DNA of 64,000 bases from Nostoc sp. FACHB-892 (GCF_014698795.1 NZ_JACJTR010000027.1:35623-99622), one strand, 5' to 3'. Positions 41,601 to 51,130 are shown, counted from the first letter of the stretch. Made by a program: numbers and translations. The notes: generated by a model not told the origin, from the sequence alone.

Positions 41601-43661
41601 TCAAATTTCTGTTGCCAACCAAGCACGCAACACCTCTGCTACTGTCCACGCTTGGGCAATACATCCCCGTGGAGTCATAGGAGCATCACCATCAAAAATT
41701 TCACTGAGACTGCCAACACCGTGTGCAGTCAGATGATTAGCCATTGGTGCCAAAAATTGACGAGCCTGCTCAGGATTTTTGTAAACGCGCAGGTGTGCTA
41801 AGACAAACGGCCCCAACAACCAACCCCAAACTGTTCCCTGGTGATAAGCTCCATCGCGTTGATACTGATTGCCACCGTATTTACCTTTGTACTGAGGATG
41901 GTTGGAAGCAAGCGAGAGTTCTGCGGACACGCTACGCGATCGCAATCCATGAGAAGTCAGCAACATTCGTCCGCAAGCTTCCACCACACCCCTTTGCTGG
42001 ATAGGTGTGAGGGGGCTTTCTGGTAATGAAACAGTAAATATTTGGTTAGGTCGCAACAACCAATCATCACCATCAGGGCTGTCTATAACGTCATAGCAAT
42101 AACCTGTATTCTCATTCCAGAAGCGAGAAAATCTATACTGAACCCGGTCTGCCATTGCCTGATATTCTTGGTGTGGTTTACCAAGCTGACGGGCAAACTT
42201 TGCCATCGTCCGTAAAGTATTATACCAAAGGGCATTAACTTCAATTGGTTTGCCAATTCGGGGCGTAACTACCCAATCGCCAACTTTGGCATCCATCCAG
42301 GTCAGTTGTACACCTGCCACACCTGCATAAAGTAAGCCATCGGCTGCATCAAGGTGAATGTTGTAGCGTGTACCACGACAGTGCCAATCAATGATGTCTG
42401 CAAGCACTGGAAATAGTTCAGCCAGCAAATTATCATCGTCCGTAGCGCTGTAGTAAGCGCGGACTGCTTCAAAGTACCAAAGAGTGGCATCGACTGTATT
42501 ATATTCTGGTTGCTCACCCGCATCGGGAAAGCGATTGGGCAACATTCCTTGGTCTACGTATCTGGCAAAGGTGCGGAGAATTGAGCATGCTACCTCTGGG
42601 CGACCAGTCGAAATTGTCAAACCCGGTAGACTAATCATTGTGTCACGTCCCCAGTCGCCAAACCAGTGATAACCAGCAATGATAGTTTTACTATGGGGAT
42701 TTTCTGGCAATGGGCGGTCAACAATAAACTGGTCAGCAGCTAGTATTAGGTGCTTGATCCAAGCAGGTGATTCTTTAGTGTTGGATCGGTTACTATTCCA
42801 AAGTCCTGTTAGTTTCTGCTCTTGAGCGCGACGTAACTTAAGTGCGGCTTCGCCATTGAGATTTGATTGTTTTTCTGTGGTGGCTACAAATGCGTAGGCG
42901 CAGCCCGTCGTAGACATCGCGTCCCCAGGATTCAGTGTAACTTCAAAAGTCGCAGCGTGGAGATGGTCTTCTTTATCTCTCAATCCCCGATAACGTTCAA
43001 CAGCTAAGTCAAAGCCATGATACCAATCGTGGGCAACAGTACAGCTATCGCTTAAAGGCGAATCGCTCAACAGATACAGTGGTACAGCATCTGGATAGGC
43101 AGTTACACAAATCCCCTGTTCCACCTGTTCAACAGACATCTGCCAACCATTGCTTTGAGTGTCGCTGTGATAATCACGGTAGTTGACCAATGCTTTTAGG
43201 ATCAACTTCAGAGGTTGAGTGGCACGACGCAGAGTATATTGGACATAGGTTGTATTCGCGCCTTGTTGCATCCACACCCGTTTTTCTAACAAAGCATCAG
43301 CAACAGCAAAACGCCATAGGGGAATTGTACCTTCCAAGGAAAAGCGTTCAATATTTTGATAACCGTGAGGACTGACGATACCATCTGCCCAACGATTGGT
43401 GTATATAGAATAAGAGCGAGTATCATACAGAACAGTTTCATCTAGTTTTGCCAGCATTAAAGTGCGACCCAGAGGTGGTTTTAATGCTGCTACCAGTAGT
43501 CCGTGATAGCGCCGAGTCAATAAACCTGCCACAGTCCCAGAGGCGTAACCACCAATACCGTTAGTAACTAACCACTCCCGCGATTCTGCAATGTCAAGAT
43601 TGCCGCAGGTTTCCCGCCCAAATTCAATACACATAAGAGAGCAATTTTCGGTTAATCCCAA
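41601..43661 (-). CDS. Glycogen debranching-type enzyme (amylo-alpha-1,6-glucosidase family)
   Basis: 686 residues. The N-terminal GDE_N domain (about 1-240: ESREWLVTNGIGGYASGTVAG, TRRYHGLLVAA) is followed by the GDE_C (alpha/alpha)6 domain (about 290-680: YHWFGDWGRDTMISLPGL, NTVDATLWYFEA, YQRDGAYHQGTVWGWLLGPF), with acidic residues at the expected catalytic places. It should hydrolyse alpha-1,6 branches in glycogen-like glucan. Two short in-frame insertions match host repeats: one encodes about AMSTTGCAY before the FVATTEKQ segment (42892-42920), the other RSVSAEL between GLRS and LASNHPQY (41923-41943). Both sit in surface-loop-like places. Confidence 0.93.
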   Translation of the reverse strand: MGLTENCSLMCIEFGRETCGNLDIAESREWLVTNGIGGYASGTVAGLLTRRYHGLLVAALKPPLGRTLMLAKLDETVLYDTRSYSIYTNRWADGIVSPHGYQNIERFSLEGTIPLWRFAVADALLEKRVWMQQGANTTYVQYTLRRATQPLKLILKALVNYRDYHSDTQSNGWQMSVEQVEQGICVTAYPDAVPLYLLSDSPLSDSCTVAHDWYHGFDLAVERYRGLRDKEDHLHAATFEVTLNPGDAMSTTGCAYAFVATTEKQSNLNGEAALKLRRAQEQKLTGLWNSNRSNTKESPAWIKHLILAADQFIVDRPLPENPHSKTIIAGYHWFGDWGRDTMISLPGLTISTGRPEVACSILRTFARYVDQGMLPNRFPDAGEQPEYNTVDATLWYFEAVRAYYSATDDDNLLAELFPVLADIIDWHCRGTRYNIHLDAADGLLYAGVAGVQLTWMDAKVGDWVVTPRIGKPIEVNALWYNTLRTMAKFARQLGKPHQEYQAMADRVQYRFSRFWNENTGYCYDVIDSPDGDDWLLRPNQIFTVSLPESPLTPIQQRGVVEACGRMLLTSHGLRSRSVSAELSLASNHPQYKGKYGGNQYQRDGAYHQGTVWGWLLGPFVLAHLRVYKNPEQARQFLAPMANHLTAHGVGSLSEIFDGDAPMTPRGCIAQAWTVAEVLRAWLATEI

Positions 43662-44094
43662 CTAAAATCTTACCTGCTAATCAGTGGCCAAAGTGGTCAT
43701 TTAGGTGCAAAATTCTGTGAATTCTTTGGAGCAAAAGATGACGAGTTTGGGCAACCAGCACTTGCAATAATTAGTTGGTTTGCAGATTAAACAAATGGGT
43801 ATTGGTAAATCGAGCTAATTCCTGAAGCAGTTAGAGCATTTAATCGTTTTTACCTCTAAACTGCCTAATCAGAATGTTAATTTTGTTTAACTTATGAGCC
43901 TGATAGCCAAAATTTAAGTTACTAAATTTATTTAATTTTGTTAACTCATTTAGTTAGCGATCGCTTGTAGTTATACTAAACAATGGGCACAGAGGTACCA
44001 CTACACTAAAAATTTAGTGGTCGATTAAGCAGTGGAGAATACAGAAGTTCACACTGATTGCAATTATAAATTATATTGATTGTTTGGTTGGATT
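43662..44094. other. Intergenic region without a recognised gene
   Basis: 433 bases between the start of the debranching enzyme gene and the stop of the DM13 gene. A 44-codon open stretch (43656-43790, plus strand) has protein-like composition but no start codon or recognised family. HIP1-type GCGATCGC occurs near 43958. No other signal is seen. Confidence 0.45.
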
Positions 44095-44625
44095 TTAACT
44101 ACTCAAATTGGCAGCACCAAAAGTAGCATTGAATTTGCGACACCAGATAGCGGCAGATTTGTAATCTGCTAAATTGATATTGCTAGGAATAGAATATGTT
44201 TGAGCGCCGCTATATTCTTTTAAGGGAGCAATAATGATATAATCTCCACTTTTTAAAGGATAAGATGGTGGCTTAGTTGAACCAATTACGTTATTTGAAC
44301 GATGCAAAACTACTACTAAATCTGGCCCTAATTCAGAGGTTTTAAACGACTGCTCAAGCTCTAGAAATGATTTACCGTTTTTTGTGGTAATATTGACTGT
44401 TCCTTGAGTTGTATGTTCTCCAGAAACAAAAGTGCCTGACTTGATAGCAGTAGACTCCTGAGATTGTGCTGAGAGGGCTAAAGATTTCGCCGGAGTTGAA
44501 GATGCAGGAACAGATGTATTCACAGCGATTGGACTTTCGTTCAACTGATTACTTGATACTTTTCGGGCACAGCTAATCATGATAATAGAAAACAAACTTA
44601 GTATTAGTAAATATCTAATTTTCAT
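44095..44625 (-). CDS. DM13-domain lipoprotein
   Basis: 176 residues. Lipoprotein signal with Cys19 in IMISC, a Ser/Ala-rich linker, then a DM13 domain (about 66-175): SGTFVSGEHTTQGTVNIT, FLELEQSFKTSELGPDLVVVL, GDYIIIAPLKEYSGAQTYSI and the conserved Cys region AAIWCRKFNATFG. DM13 domains have been proposed to take part in redox or electron transfer through that Cys, but the role is unproven. It is probably a surface- or periplasm-facing lipoprotein with its own promoter in the upstream AT-rich region. Confidence 0.88.
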   Translation of the reverse strand: MKIRYLLILSLFSIIMISCARKVSSNQLNESPIAVNTSVPASSTPAKSLALSAQSQESTAIKSGTFVSGEHTTQGTVNITTKNGKSFLELEQSFKTSELGPDLVVVLHRSNNVIGSTKPPSYPLKSGDYIIIAPLKEYSGAQTYSIPSNINLADYKSAAIWCRKFNATFGAANLSS

Positions 44626-44982
44626 GATTCAAATTCCTCAATACATCAATCAATAAACTAATTATTGCTTAAATAATGAGTCTAAAGATGATAAATATCT
44701 AAGAATTAATCTCTAAAAAGCTGATATTTACTTGAGAAAGTTCTTATGGATTTCTCAGCAAAATTTAAACTTTGACTCTCTAAGTACTTATACTTGTAGT
44801 TTCTCTACGGAGCATTTAATTGATATTAAATGTTTTTTATGCTACAATATTAATACTTAGAGCGTTAACAGAGATTTGGGAAAATAATTTCACGCAGGCG
44901 TTGGGGCGTTTCTCATCCCATCTTTAAAAAGAGTGGGTTTTTCTAACGCCTGTTTATAAAATTATTTCATATGTAATTTTTA
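44626..44982. other. Intergenic region with repeat family B copy 3
   Basis: AT-rich spacer upstream of the DM13 gene; the only structured part is the inverted repeat element at 44895-44952, described separately. Confidence 0.5.
44895..44952. repeat. Dispersed repeat family B, copy 3 (inverted)
   Basis: Starts CAGGCGTT and ends AACGCCTG, with CTCATCCCATCTTTAAAAAG inside, the reverse complement of the core in copies at 7064 and 16191. It lies 31 bases beyond the stop of the leftward threonine aldolase gene and can fold into a long hairpin, so it may act as a terminator. Confidence 0.75.
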
Positions 44983-46020
44983 TCAATAATTGCTTTTTTT
45001 AATATCACTAATCAATTCATCAATCCTTGATTGAGTCGTATTCCAAGAACACATAAAACGTACTCCCCCCACACCAATAAATGTATAAAACTGCCAGTTC
45101 TTTGCTTTTAATGCATGAATGACTTGTTCGGGTAGTTTAACAAACACGGCGTTGGCTTCTCTAGGAAACATCAAGTCAACATTTTCTAGGTTCAATAATT
45201 TATTTTCTAAGTATTCAGCACATTGATTGGCGTGTCTGGCGTTTTTTAGCCAAGCACCAGTTTCTAATAAACCCAACCAGGGAGCAGAGATAAACCGCAT
45301 TTTTGAGGCTAGCTGACCTGCTTGCTTGCATCGATAATCAAAATCCTCTGCTAACTCTTTGTTGAAGAAAAGAATGGCTTCACCTAATGCCATTCCATTC
45401 TTGGTACCACAAAAGCACAACACATCTACTCCACTTTTCCAAGTAATTTCAGCAGGGGTTTTATTCATAGCGGCAACTGCATTTGCAAAACGAGCGCCAT
45501 CCATGTGGATCTTTAAGTTATACTTTTTTGCAACTTCTTGAATTTCCAGAAGTTCTTCAATAGAATATAAAGTTCCTAATTCAGTTGATTGCGTGATGCT
45601 AATAACTTTAGGTTTAGGATAATGAATATCAGTCCGTTTAGTGACTATTGTCTCTATAGATTCTGATGTTAACTTGCCGTTTTTACCATGAGCTAGTAAC
45701 AGTTTAGAGCCATTAGACGCAAATTCAGGTGCGCCACATTCATCTGTTTCTATGTGAGATGTTTCATGACAAATGACGCTGTGATATGACTGACAAAGGG
45801 CCGCTAAAGATAAAGAATTCGCGGCTGTACCATTAAAAGTAAAAAATACTTCACAATCAATCTCAAAGAGTTCCCGAAAATAATCTGTGGCTTTTTGAGT
45901 CCATTCATCATTTCCATAGGCTGGAACACTACCTTGGTTTGCCCTAATCATATATTCGAGTGCTTCTGGACAAATCCCAGAGGAATTATCACTTGCAAAC
46001 TGTTCTAATTGGCTAATCAT
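44983..46020 (-). CDS. Low-specificity L-threonine aldolase family enzyme
   Basis: 345 residues of the PLP-dependent beta-eliminating lyase/threonine aldolase family (fold type I). Hallmarks are FASDNSSGICPEAL at the N-terminus, YGNDEWTQKA, FNGTAANSL, the PLP-contacting IHMDGARFANA and the Schiff-base Lys in CGTKNGMALGE. It cleaves L-threonine or allo-threonine to glycine and acetaldehyde; side activity on other beta-hydroxy amino acids is common. Full length. Likely monocistronic, followed by a repeat B element. Confidence 0.92.
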   Translation of the reverse strand: MISQLEQFASDNSSGICPEALEYMIRANQGSVPAYGNDEWTQKATDYFRELFEIDCEVFFTFNGTAANSLSLAALCQSYHSVICHETSHIETDECGAPEFASNGSKLLLAHGKNGKLTSESIETIVTKRTDIHYPKPKVISITQSTELGTLYSIEELLEIQEVAKKYNLKIHMDGARFANAVAAMNKTPAEITWKSGVDVLCFCGTKNGMALGEAILFFNKELAEDFDYRCKQAGQLASKMRFISAPWLGLLETGAWLKNARHANQCAEYLENKLLNLENVDLMFPREANAVFVKLPEQVIHALKAKNWQFYTFIGVGGVRFMCSWNTTQSRIDELISDIKKSNY

Positions 46021-46898
46021 AATCTTTCGTTTAATTTTTATCAGTAATTATAATATTAGTGAATATTTTTTAAATTTGGCAATTCCAAAATTGACGGGGG
46101 ATGTTATATCGATTTTCGCTTGAGTGGGTTACAACAACTCTACCCTCAACCCTCTCCTCGCAAGTGAGGAGCTTGCTCTGATGTACCTCATGTGATCAGG
46201 AAACGCTATATTAACCTCTCAAACCATCTAATAACTCGGCTAATTTCAAGAATTTGTAATGGTAGTAAACTAGATATTTATCTAGCTCTAATTAATCATT
46301 TGTGAATAACAAAATTTCCGAGTTATTTAAAAAATCAGGAAGCTGAACCTTTTGATTTTCAAGAAATTAAATATAGCGGTTCTCATTTACGTAAGGTACA
46401 CCCGTAAGGGTACGGCACTGCCGTGCCCCTACACCTCGCAATATAATCTTGTACCGCATTTGAATGGGAACCGCTATATAACAATTGCTATGCCTTTCAG
46501 CAACCTGTTAATTAGTTTTTGTTGTAGCTTTTTTCTGAGTATTTATAGCAACAATCTGCATATTTATGCTAAGTAGTTGATACTATTGTATGATTTTGCT
46601 GATGTCCACAAGAACTGGAGTCTTAGCTTTCCGTTACTGAGACTTTAAAATACTATGGTGTCTTTGTCAGCCTTACGTTAGGGGGATTCTAAGACGTTAA
46701 ATATTGCAAAGAACTAAGTATTATGCTAAAAAAATAAATTTTGCTAATTAAAATGCTAATTATATACTTATAATGTACCATAAAATGCCCGACCAATAAC
46801 TATGACATCACTATTGGGCATATTTGTCCTTTAAAGGTACATATTGGGAAACCCTCTCCCTTAGCACTGGCTCACCAATGACTAATGACTAATAACTA
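46021..46898. other. Large intergenic region
   Basis: 878 bases with no gene. It contains a partial palindromic repeat near 46110-46210 ending AAACGCTATA, which looks like a distant relative of the MITE family, then MITE copy 3 (46372-46478). The last 150 bases are AT-rich and should carry the promoter of the MlaF-like gene. Confidence 0.55.
46372..46478 (-). repeat. MITE-like palindromic element, copy 3 (inverted)
   Basis: A 107-bp copy in the opposite orientation to copies 1 and 2, beginning TATAGCGGTTCTCATT and ending AATGGGAACCGCTATA. Its sequence is nearly identical to the reverse complement of copy 1 (121-227), suggesting recent spread. It is flanked by AT-rich sequence, with TA at each end that could be target duplication. 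Confidence 0.88.
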
Positions 46899-47681
46899 AT
46901 GACTGAACCATTGATTGAACTGAAAGGTGTTTCTAAGTCCTTTGGTAGCCATAAAGTTCTAGATAATGTAGACTTGACCATTTATCGGGGAGAAGCACTG
47001 GGGATTATTGGCCCATCAGGGACTGGTAAATCAACAATTTTACGGGTAATCGCGGGGTTACTTACTCCCGATGAAGGAGAAATTTATGTGCAAGGAGTGC
47101 GGCGAGACGGTTTGATTGAGGATGGTGGCCAGCAGGTTGGCATTGGCATGGTGTTTCAGCAGGCGGCGCTATTTGATTCGCTGACCGTGGAGGAAAATGT
47201 GGGATTTTTACTTTATCAAAATTCAAAGCTACCGCGATCGCGTATTCAAGAATTGGTAAAAGAAAAATTGGAAATGGTAGGTTTGCCAGAAGTAAGCGAC
47301 CTCTACCCAGCCGAACTCTCCGGGGGAATGCGAAAACGGGTAAGTTTTGCCCGTGCAATTATGGCTAACCCCGATAATCCTTCAGAAACCCCAGAAGTTC
47401 TACTATACGATGAACCAACAGCCGGACTTGATCCCATTGCCTCAACAGTAATCGAAGATTTGATCCGCCATTTGCAATGTTTACATGGAGTTTGTAGTAC
47501 CTATGCTGTTGTTACCCATCAAGACAGCACTATGCGCCGTACAGCTGATAGACTTATATTTCTCTATGAAGGTAGAGTGCAATGGCAGGGTACAGTTAGT
47601 GAAACATACAACACAGAACATCCCTTGATTAGACAATTTCTCAGTGGAAGTGTAAAAGGGCCGATTCAAGTCGTCGGTTAG
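46899..47681 (+). CDS. MlaF-like ABC transporter ATP-binding protein
   Basis: 260 residues. Walker A GPSGTGKST near residue 36, Q-loop FQQAALFDSLTV, signature LSGGMRKRV and Walker B LLYDEPTAGLDP are intact. The FDSLTV-EENVGF region and the M-R-K-R signature are typical of the Mla/TGD3/Ttg2A subgroup that moves phospholipids between membranes. The MCE protein gene follows by about 320 bases, separated by tandem repeats; the MlaE-type permease is not in the window. Confidence 0.92.
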   Translation: MTEPLIELKGVSKSFGSHKVLDNVDLTIYRGEALGIIGPSGTGKSTILRVIAGLLTPDEGEIYVQGVRRDGLIEDGGQQVGIGMVFQQAALFDSLTVEENVGFLLYQNSKLPRSRIQELVKEKLEMVGLPEVSDLYPAELSGGMRKRVSFARAIMANPDNPSETPEVLLYDEPTAGLDPIASTVIEDLIRHLQCLHGVCSTYAVVTHQDSTMRRTADRLIFLYEGRVQWQGTVSETYNTEHPLIRQFLSGSVKGPIQVVG

Positions 47682-47758
47682 AAAGTGAAAAATGAGAAGT
47701 CAGGAGTTAGGAGTTAAAAGTGAAGAGTTAAGAATGAGGAATTAAAAGTTAACGCTTC

Positions 47759-47845
47759 TCCAAACCTCTCCCCTGCAAGGAGAGAGGCTTTGATTCTTGC
47801 TCCCCTTCCCTACAAAGGAAGGGGTTGGGGGTTAGGTTTGAGAGA
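47759..47845. repeat. Hairpin repeat with AAACCTC / GGTTAGGTTT ends
   Basis: Contains two stem-loops (CTCCCCTGCAAGGAGAG and CCCCTTCCCTACAAAGGAAGGGG patterns) and lies between the MlaF- and MlaD-like genes. It is related to the element at 37544-37621. Confidence 0.6.
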
Positions 47846-47892
47846 AAGTTGCACACGGCGTAAGTTAAGAATGAAGAGCGAGAGTTAAATTC

Positions 47893-47980
47893 AACTCTTA
47901 ACTCCTAACTCCTAACTCCTAACTCCTAACTCCTAATTCTTAACTCCTAACTCCCAACTCCCAACTCCCAACTCCTAACT
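47893..47980. repeat. AACTCCT heptameric tandem array
   Basis: About twelve copies of AACTCCT with a few CCCAACT variants, ending 24 bases before the MlaD-like start. It is the reverse complement of the repeat at 31126-31147. Length polymorphism between strains is likely and could affect spacing between the two Mla genes. Confidence 0.9.
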
Positions 47981-48003
47981 AATTATTGGGTGGAGGCAAA
48001 AAA

Positions 48004-49443
48004 ATGCGAGGTCTTATGACAAGCCGCTTCGCGTCTGGGCGAACATTTAGAGAAGGCTCTGTGGGGTTGTTAATCCTGCTAGGAATAGGGGTATTTGGAT
48101 TACTCTTTCTGTGGCTAAATAGATTCACTGCTGCTGGCCGTGCATACAAAGTTATCGTAGAATTTGCTAACGCTGGCGGAATGCAAAAGGGAGCAACAGT
48201 TCGCTATCGAGGCGTTAAGGTAGGAACTATTTCCCAGGTGCGACCAGGGCCAAATGCCATTGATGTAGAGATTGAAATTGCCAACACTGACTTAATTCTC
48301 CCCCGGAATGTAGTGGTTGAAGCTAATCAGAGCGGATTAATTAGCGAAAGTATTATTGATATCACGCCAAAAGCAACCTTACCTGCTGGGGTTGTGATTG
48401 CTAAACCTCTAGATAGAAATTGTGATCCCAGCCTTATAATTTGTAATGGCTCTCGGTTAAAAGGTCAGGTTGGCATCAGCGTTGATGAACTAATTCGCAG
48501 TTCAACTCAGCTAGCTGCTGTATACACTGAACCCAAATTTTATAGAAATGTGAGTAGGGTTCTAGAAACTACCACAAGCGCAGCATCCAGTTTTACTGAG
48601 CTAAGTCAGGATTTACAAGGTTTGACCAAAAGCTTGCGACAACAACTAAATACATTTTCAGCCACTGCTAATTCAGTGCAACGAGCGACAAACCAACTTA
48701 ATGCATCCGCGATTCAAACTTCAAATCAAGTCGGTGCAACTGCAACTCAAGCAACTCGTTTGCTGAACAACCTGGATAACCTGTTGACAACAAATCGTTC
48801 GGCGCTGGTTGGTGCTTTAAACAATATCACCGAAACCAGTAACCAACTGCGTGTTACAGTCGGTAGCTTATCACCATCTGTGAATCGATTAACTCAAGGA
48901 CAATTACTCAACAATTTAGAAGCTCTTTCAGCAAATGCAGCACAAGCCTCAGCTAATTTACGCGATGCTTCTAAAACCTTAAATGATCCCAAGAATGCGG
49001 TGCTACTGCAACAAACTTTAGATTCAGCACGAGTAACGTTTGAAAATAGCCAAAAAATTACATCTGATTTGGATGAGTTGACAGGTGATCCTACTTTCCG
49101 CCAAAATTTGCGGCAATTGGTGAATGGTCTAAGTGGTTTAGTATCTTCTACACAACAGATGCAGCAACAAGTGCAAGTTGCTACTACTTTAGATTCGGTA
49201 AAAACTGCTGTGAGCAAACCGAAAAATTTAGTTCCTACCCCAGCACCAACCCAGCAGGCGATGTCTAAGGAAAAGTCCTTACCTGTGTATTTAACTAATC
49301 CCCCACTTGCTAATTTTGAAAGTACCGACACAAACCTTCAACCAACCCCTAGCCCATCTATCCCTAACTCATCCCAAGAAAACCTGTTGAAGCAGTTGCG
49401 GGAGTATGGTAAGCAACGAGAGCAGCTGGAGACGGAAAAATAG
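48004..49443 (+). CDS. MlaD-like MCE-family lipid transport protein
   Basis: 479 residues from ATG 48004, chosen because GGAGG lies seven bases upstream; an in-frame TTG at 47986 would add six residues and precede that site. One membrane span (about 20-43), then an MCE domain (about 50-130: VIVEFANAGGMQKGATVRYRG-like segment, VKVGTISQVR), then a long helical/coiled region (about 170-390) rich in Gln, Asn and Thr and a Pro-rich tail. As in plant TGD2 and bacterial MlaD it should bind lipids and form a hexameric ring with the ATPase/permease complex. Confidence 0.92.
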   Translation: MRGLMTSRFASGRTFREGSVGLLILLGIGVFGLLFLWLNRFTAAGRAYKVIVEFANAGGMQKGATVRYRGVKVGTISQVRPGPNAIDVEIEIANTDLILPRNVVVEANQSGLISESIIDITPKATLPAGVVIAKPLDRNCDPSLIICNGSRLKGQVGISVDELIRSSTQLAAVYTEPKFYRNVSRVLETTTSAASSFTELSQDLQGLTKSLRQQLNTFSATANSVQRATNQLNASAIQTSNQVGATATQATRLLNNLDNLLTTNRSALVGALNNITETSNQLRVTVGSLSPSVNRLTQGQLLNNLEALSANAAQASANLRDASKTLNDPKNAVLLQQTLDSARVTFENSQKITSDLDELTGDPTFRQNLRQLVNGLSGLVSSTQQMQQQVQVATTLDSVKTAVSKPKNLVPTPAPTQQAMSKEKSLPVYLTNPPLANFESTDTNLQPTPSPSIPNSSQENLLKQLREYGKQREQLETEK

Positions 49444-49825
49444 GTAATACAGCTTGACCAAATTTTAGATTATAAATTTTGGAAGTTCCTAAGAGATGGG
49501 AGAAGCAAGTAGTCTGCTTCTCCCATCTTACGTATTATTCATTCAGATTCTAGTAGAACTTCATCGGGTACTTCGTGCCTACGAATTCTTCTACATACTC
49601 TACTTGCCTCAAATCAGTAAAAGCCATTGTAAAGAATATTGCTGTGATCTATGCGATCGCTAGTTGTTATTTTTTGGTCAGGTCGGGGAATTCTATTAAT
49701 AGGATTCAGTAATTCGTGCAGCGTTGACCAGAGAAAGGCTTCCCGTAGGATAGCAACTGATATTGGTTGTTGTGGGTTTATTTGAACTGTGTTGTAAAAA
49801 TATTTTGAGTTTTGAGGATCGGCTG
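49444..49825. other. Intergenic region after the MlaD-like gene
   Basis: Holds the perfect hairpin at 49494-49528, a HIP1 site near 49651 and a short GCTTCCCGTAGGATAG-type repeat near 49738. No gene is apparent. Confidence 0.5.
49494..49528. terminator. Perfect 14-bp stem-loop after the MlaD-like gene
   Basis: AGATGGGAGAAGCA (49494-49507) pairs exactly with TGCTTCTCCCATCT (49515-49528) across a seven-base loop, about 50 bases past the stop. A T-rich tail is short, so termination strength is uncertain. Confidence 0.6.
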
Positions 49826-51130
49826 ATGGATAAATCAATTATTCAGTTGGTTGACGAATTACCGACTGACAATATTACTGTCAAAGTTTTAAAAGCTCTT
49901 GATTATGTAGCACCGGGTGAGTGGAGCAATTTGACGGGATTTGAGAATAATATTCGTAGCATTACAGGAGTTAGCGATGCTAAGGTAATTCAAAAAATCC
50001 GCGATCGCGCTGTTGTTCTATACGAAGATCCTCAACAAGGCTATCAATTCGCAATCAAACTTTATCAAACAATTGATAAGGCAGACACAGCTATGGCAAC
50101 GGCAGCTTTAGCGAATAAGGTTAGTGAGAAAATCGGCTTTCTCTCTTTTTTAGGCAAAATTACTCCGAAAGCTGACGTAACTCAATCCATTGACTTGGTA
50201 CTGAAAATCACCGTCGAAATCATTGCCTTTTGCAAACTAAATGGCATTCCTCAACCGAATCCCCAAGAGTTTGCTAATTCTCTCGCTAACAATTATCAAA
50301 ATGCATCCCTAATGCGGATGGTAGCTCTAGTTTGCCTAGACGGAATTCTGCCTTTAGGCCCCGACTTTCTTAGCAAAATTCAGGAAGTTATTAGTGGCAC
50401 TGATGTTGGCGTAATCGCTCAAAATCCGGTTTTTTTAGCTATCAATAACTCTCTCCCAGGCAATAATCCTTCTGATAAAGTTGGTTTTATCAGTCAAAGT
50501 TTCAACTCTGTGCAAGGTTGGATGAATAATTTAGTATCTAAAACAGGCATAACACCGCAATCAATTTCTAGTAATTTGGGTAACTTTATTCAGATTGCTG
50601 ATGATAATTTAGATTTAGTAGCAGCATTCCTAGATCAAACTACCAATTACTACGAACATACGGGAATTCAAACTGTAGCTCGCAGCTTGATTTTGCAAGC
50701 CTATACTTTAGTCAAAGAGGAAATTAAGCAAGAGGAACAAAAGCCTATCCAAGATATTAAATCTGCTGTTAAGTCAGATAACAATCAGTATGAACTCAGC
50801 AAAACAGTAGAAGTCTGGGATAGTGAGGAAGAAGATTGGTATCAGGGAACAATTGAGAAAATCCAAGATGACCAATTCTTTGTTCATTACCTTGGTTACG
50901 GTTCATCTTATGACGAGTGGGTAGGCGAAGATGATATTCGGACTCGCGATCTTCGCTCTACGGATGACAATGGATATGCAGTGGGTCAAAAGGTAAAATG
51001 TTGGGATGATGACCAAGAGGCTTGGTATTCTGCGACAATTGAGCAAATCCAAGGTCAGCAATACTTTCTTCACTACATTGGTTATGATTCATCCTATGAT
51101 GAGTGGGTTGATAGCGACGAAATTTCCTAA
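49826..51130 (+). CDS. Protein with two C-terminal Tudor-knot/chromo-barrel-like repeats
   Basis: 434 residues from ATG 49826, which has GAGGA seven bases upstream; the longer frame from 49763 has no such signal. The N-terminal ~300 residues are predicted helical and not recognised. A charged linker leads to two ~45-residue repeats (about 324-372 and 386-432). Both have the pattern V-x-C/V-W-D-x5-W-Y-x-A/G-T-I-x2-I-x-F/Y-x-H-Y-x-G-Y-x-S-S-Y-D-E-W-V. This closely matches the Tudor-knot/chromo-barrel of eukaryotic MOF/ESA1/MSL3 proteins, which bind methylated histone tails or RNA. What it binds in a cyanobacterium is unknown. No signal peptide, so presumably cytoplasmic. Confidence 0.8.
   Translation: MDKSIIQLVDELPTDNITVKVLKALDYVAPGEWSNLTGFENNIRSITGVSDAKVIQKIRDRAVVLYEDPQQGYQFAIKLYQTIDKADTAMATAALANKVSEKIGFLSFLGKITPKADVTQSIDLVLKITVEIIAFCKLNGIPQPNPQEFANSLANNYQNASLMRMVALVCLDGILPLGPDFLSKIQEVISGTDVGVIAQNPVFLAINNSLPGNNPSDKVGFISQSFNSVQGWMNNLVSKTGITPQSISSNLGNFIQIADDNLDLVAAFLDQTTNYYEHTGIQTVARSLILQAYTLVKEEIKQEEQKPIQDIKSAVKSDNNQYELSKTVEVWDSEEEDWYQGTIEKIQDDQFFVHYLGYGSSYDEWVGEDDIRTRDLRSTDDNGYAVGQKVKCWDDDQEAWYSATIEQIQGQQYFLHYIGYDSSYDEWVDSDEIS

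Noticed and set aside
43656..43790. 44-codon plus-strand open stretch with protein-like composition (FFGAKDDEFGQPALAII)
   Set aside because: No start codon, no recognised family and overlap with the start of the debranching enzyme gene; too weak to call even as a pseudogene.
49763..49825. Upstream extension of the Tudor-repeat protein
   Set aside because: The ATG at 49826 has a good ribosome-binding site, while the extension has none and is Cys/Val-rich.
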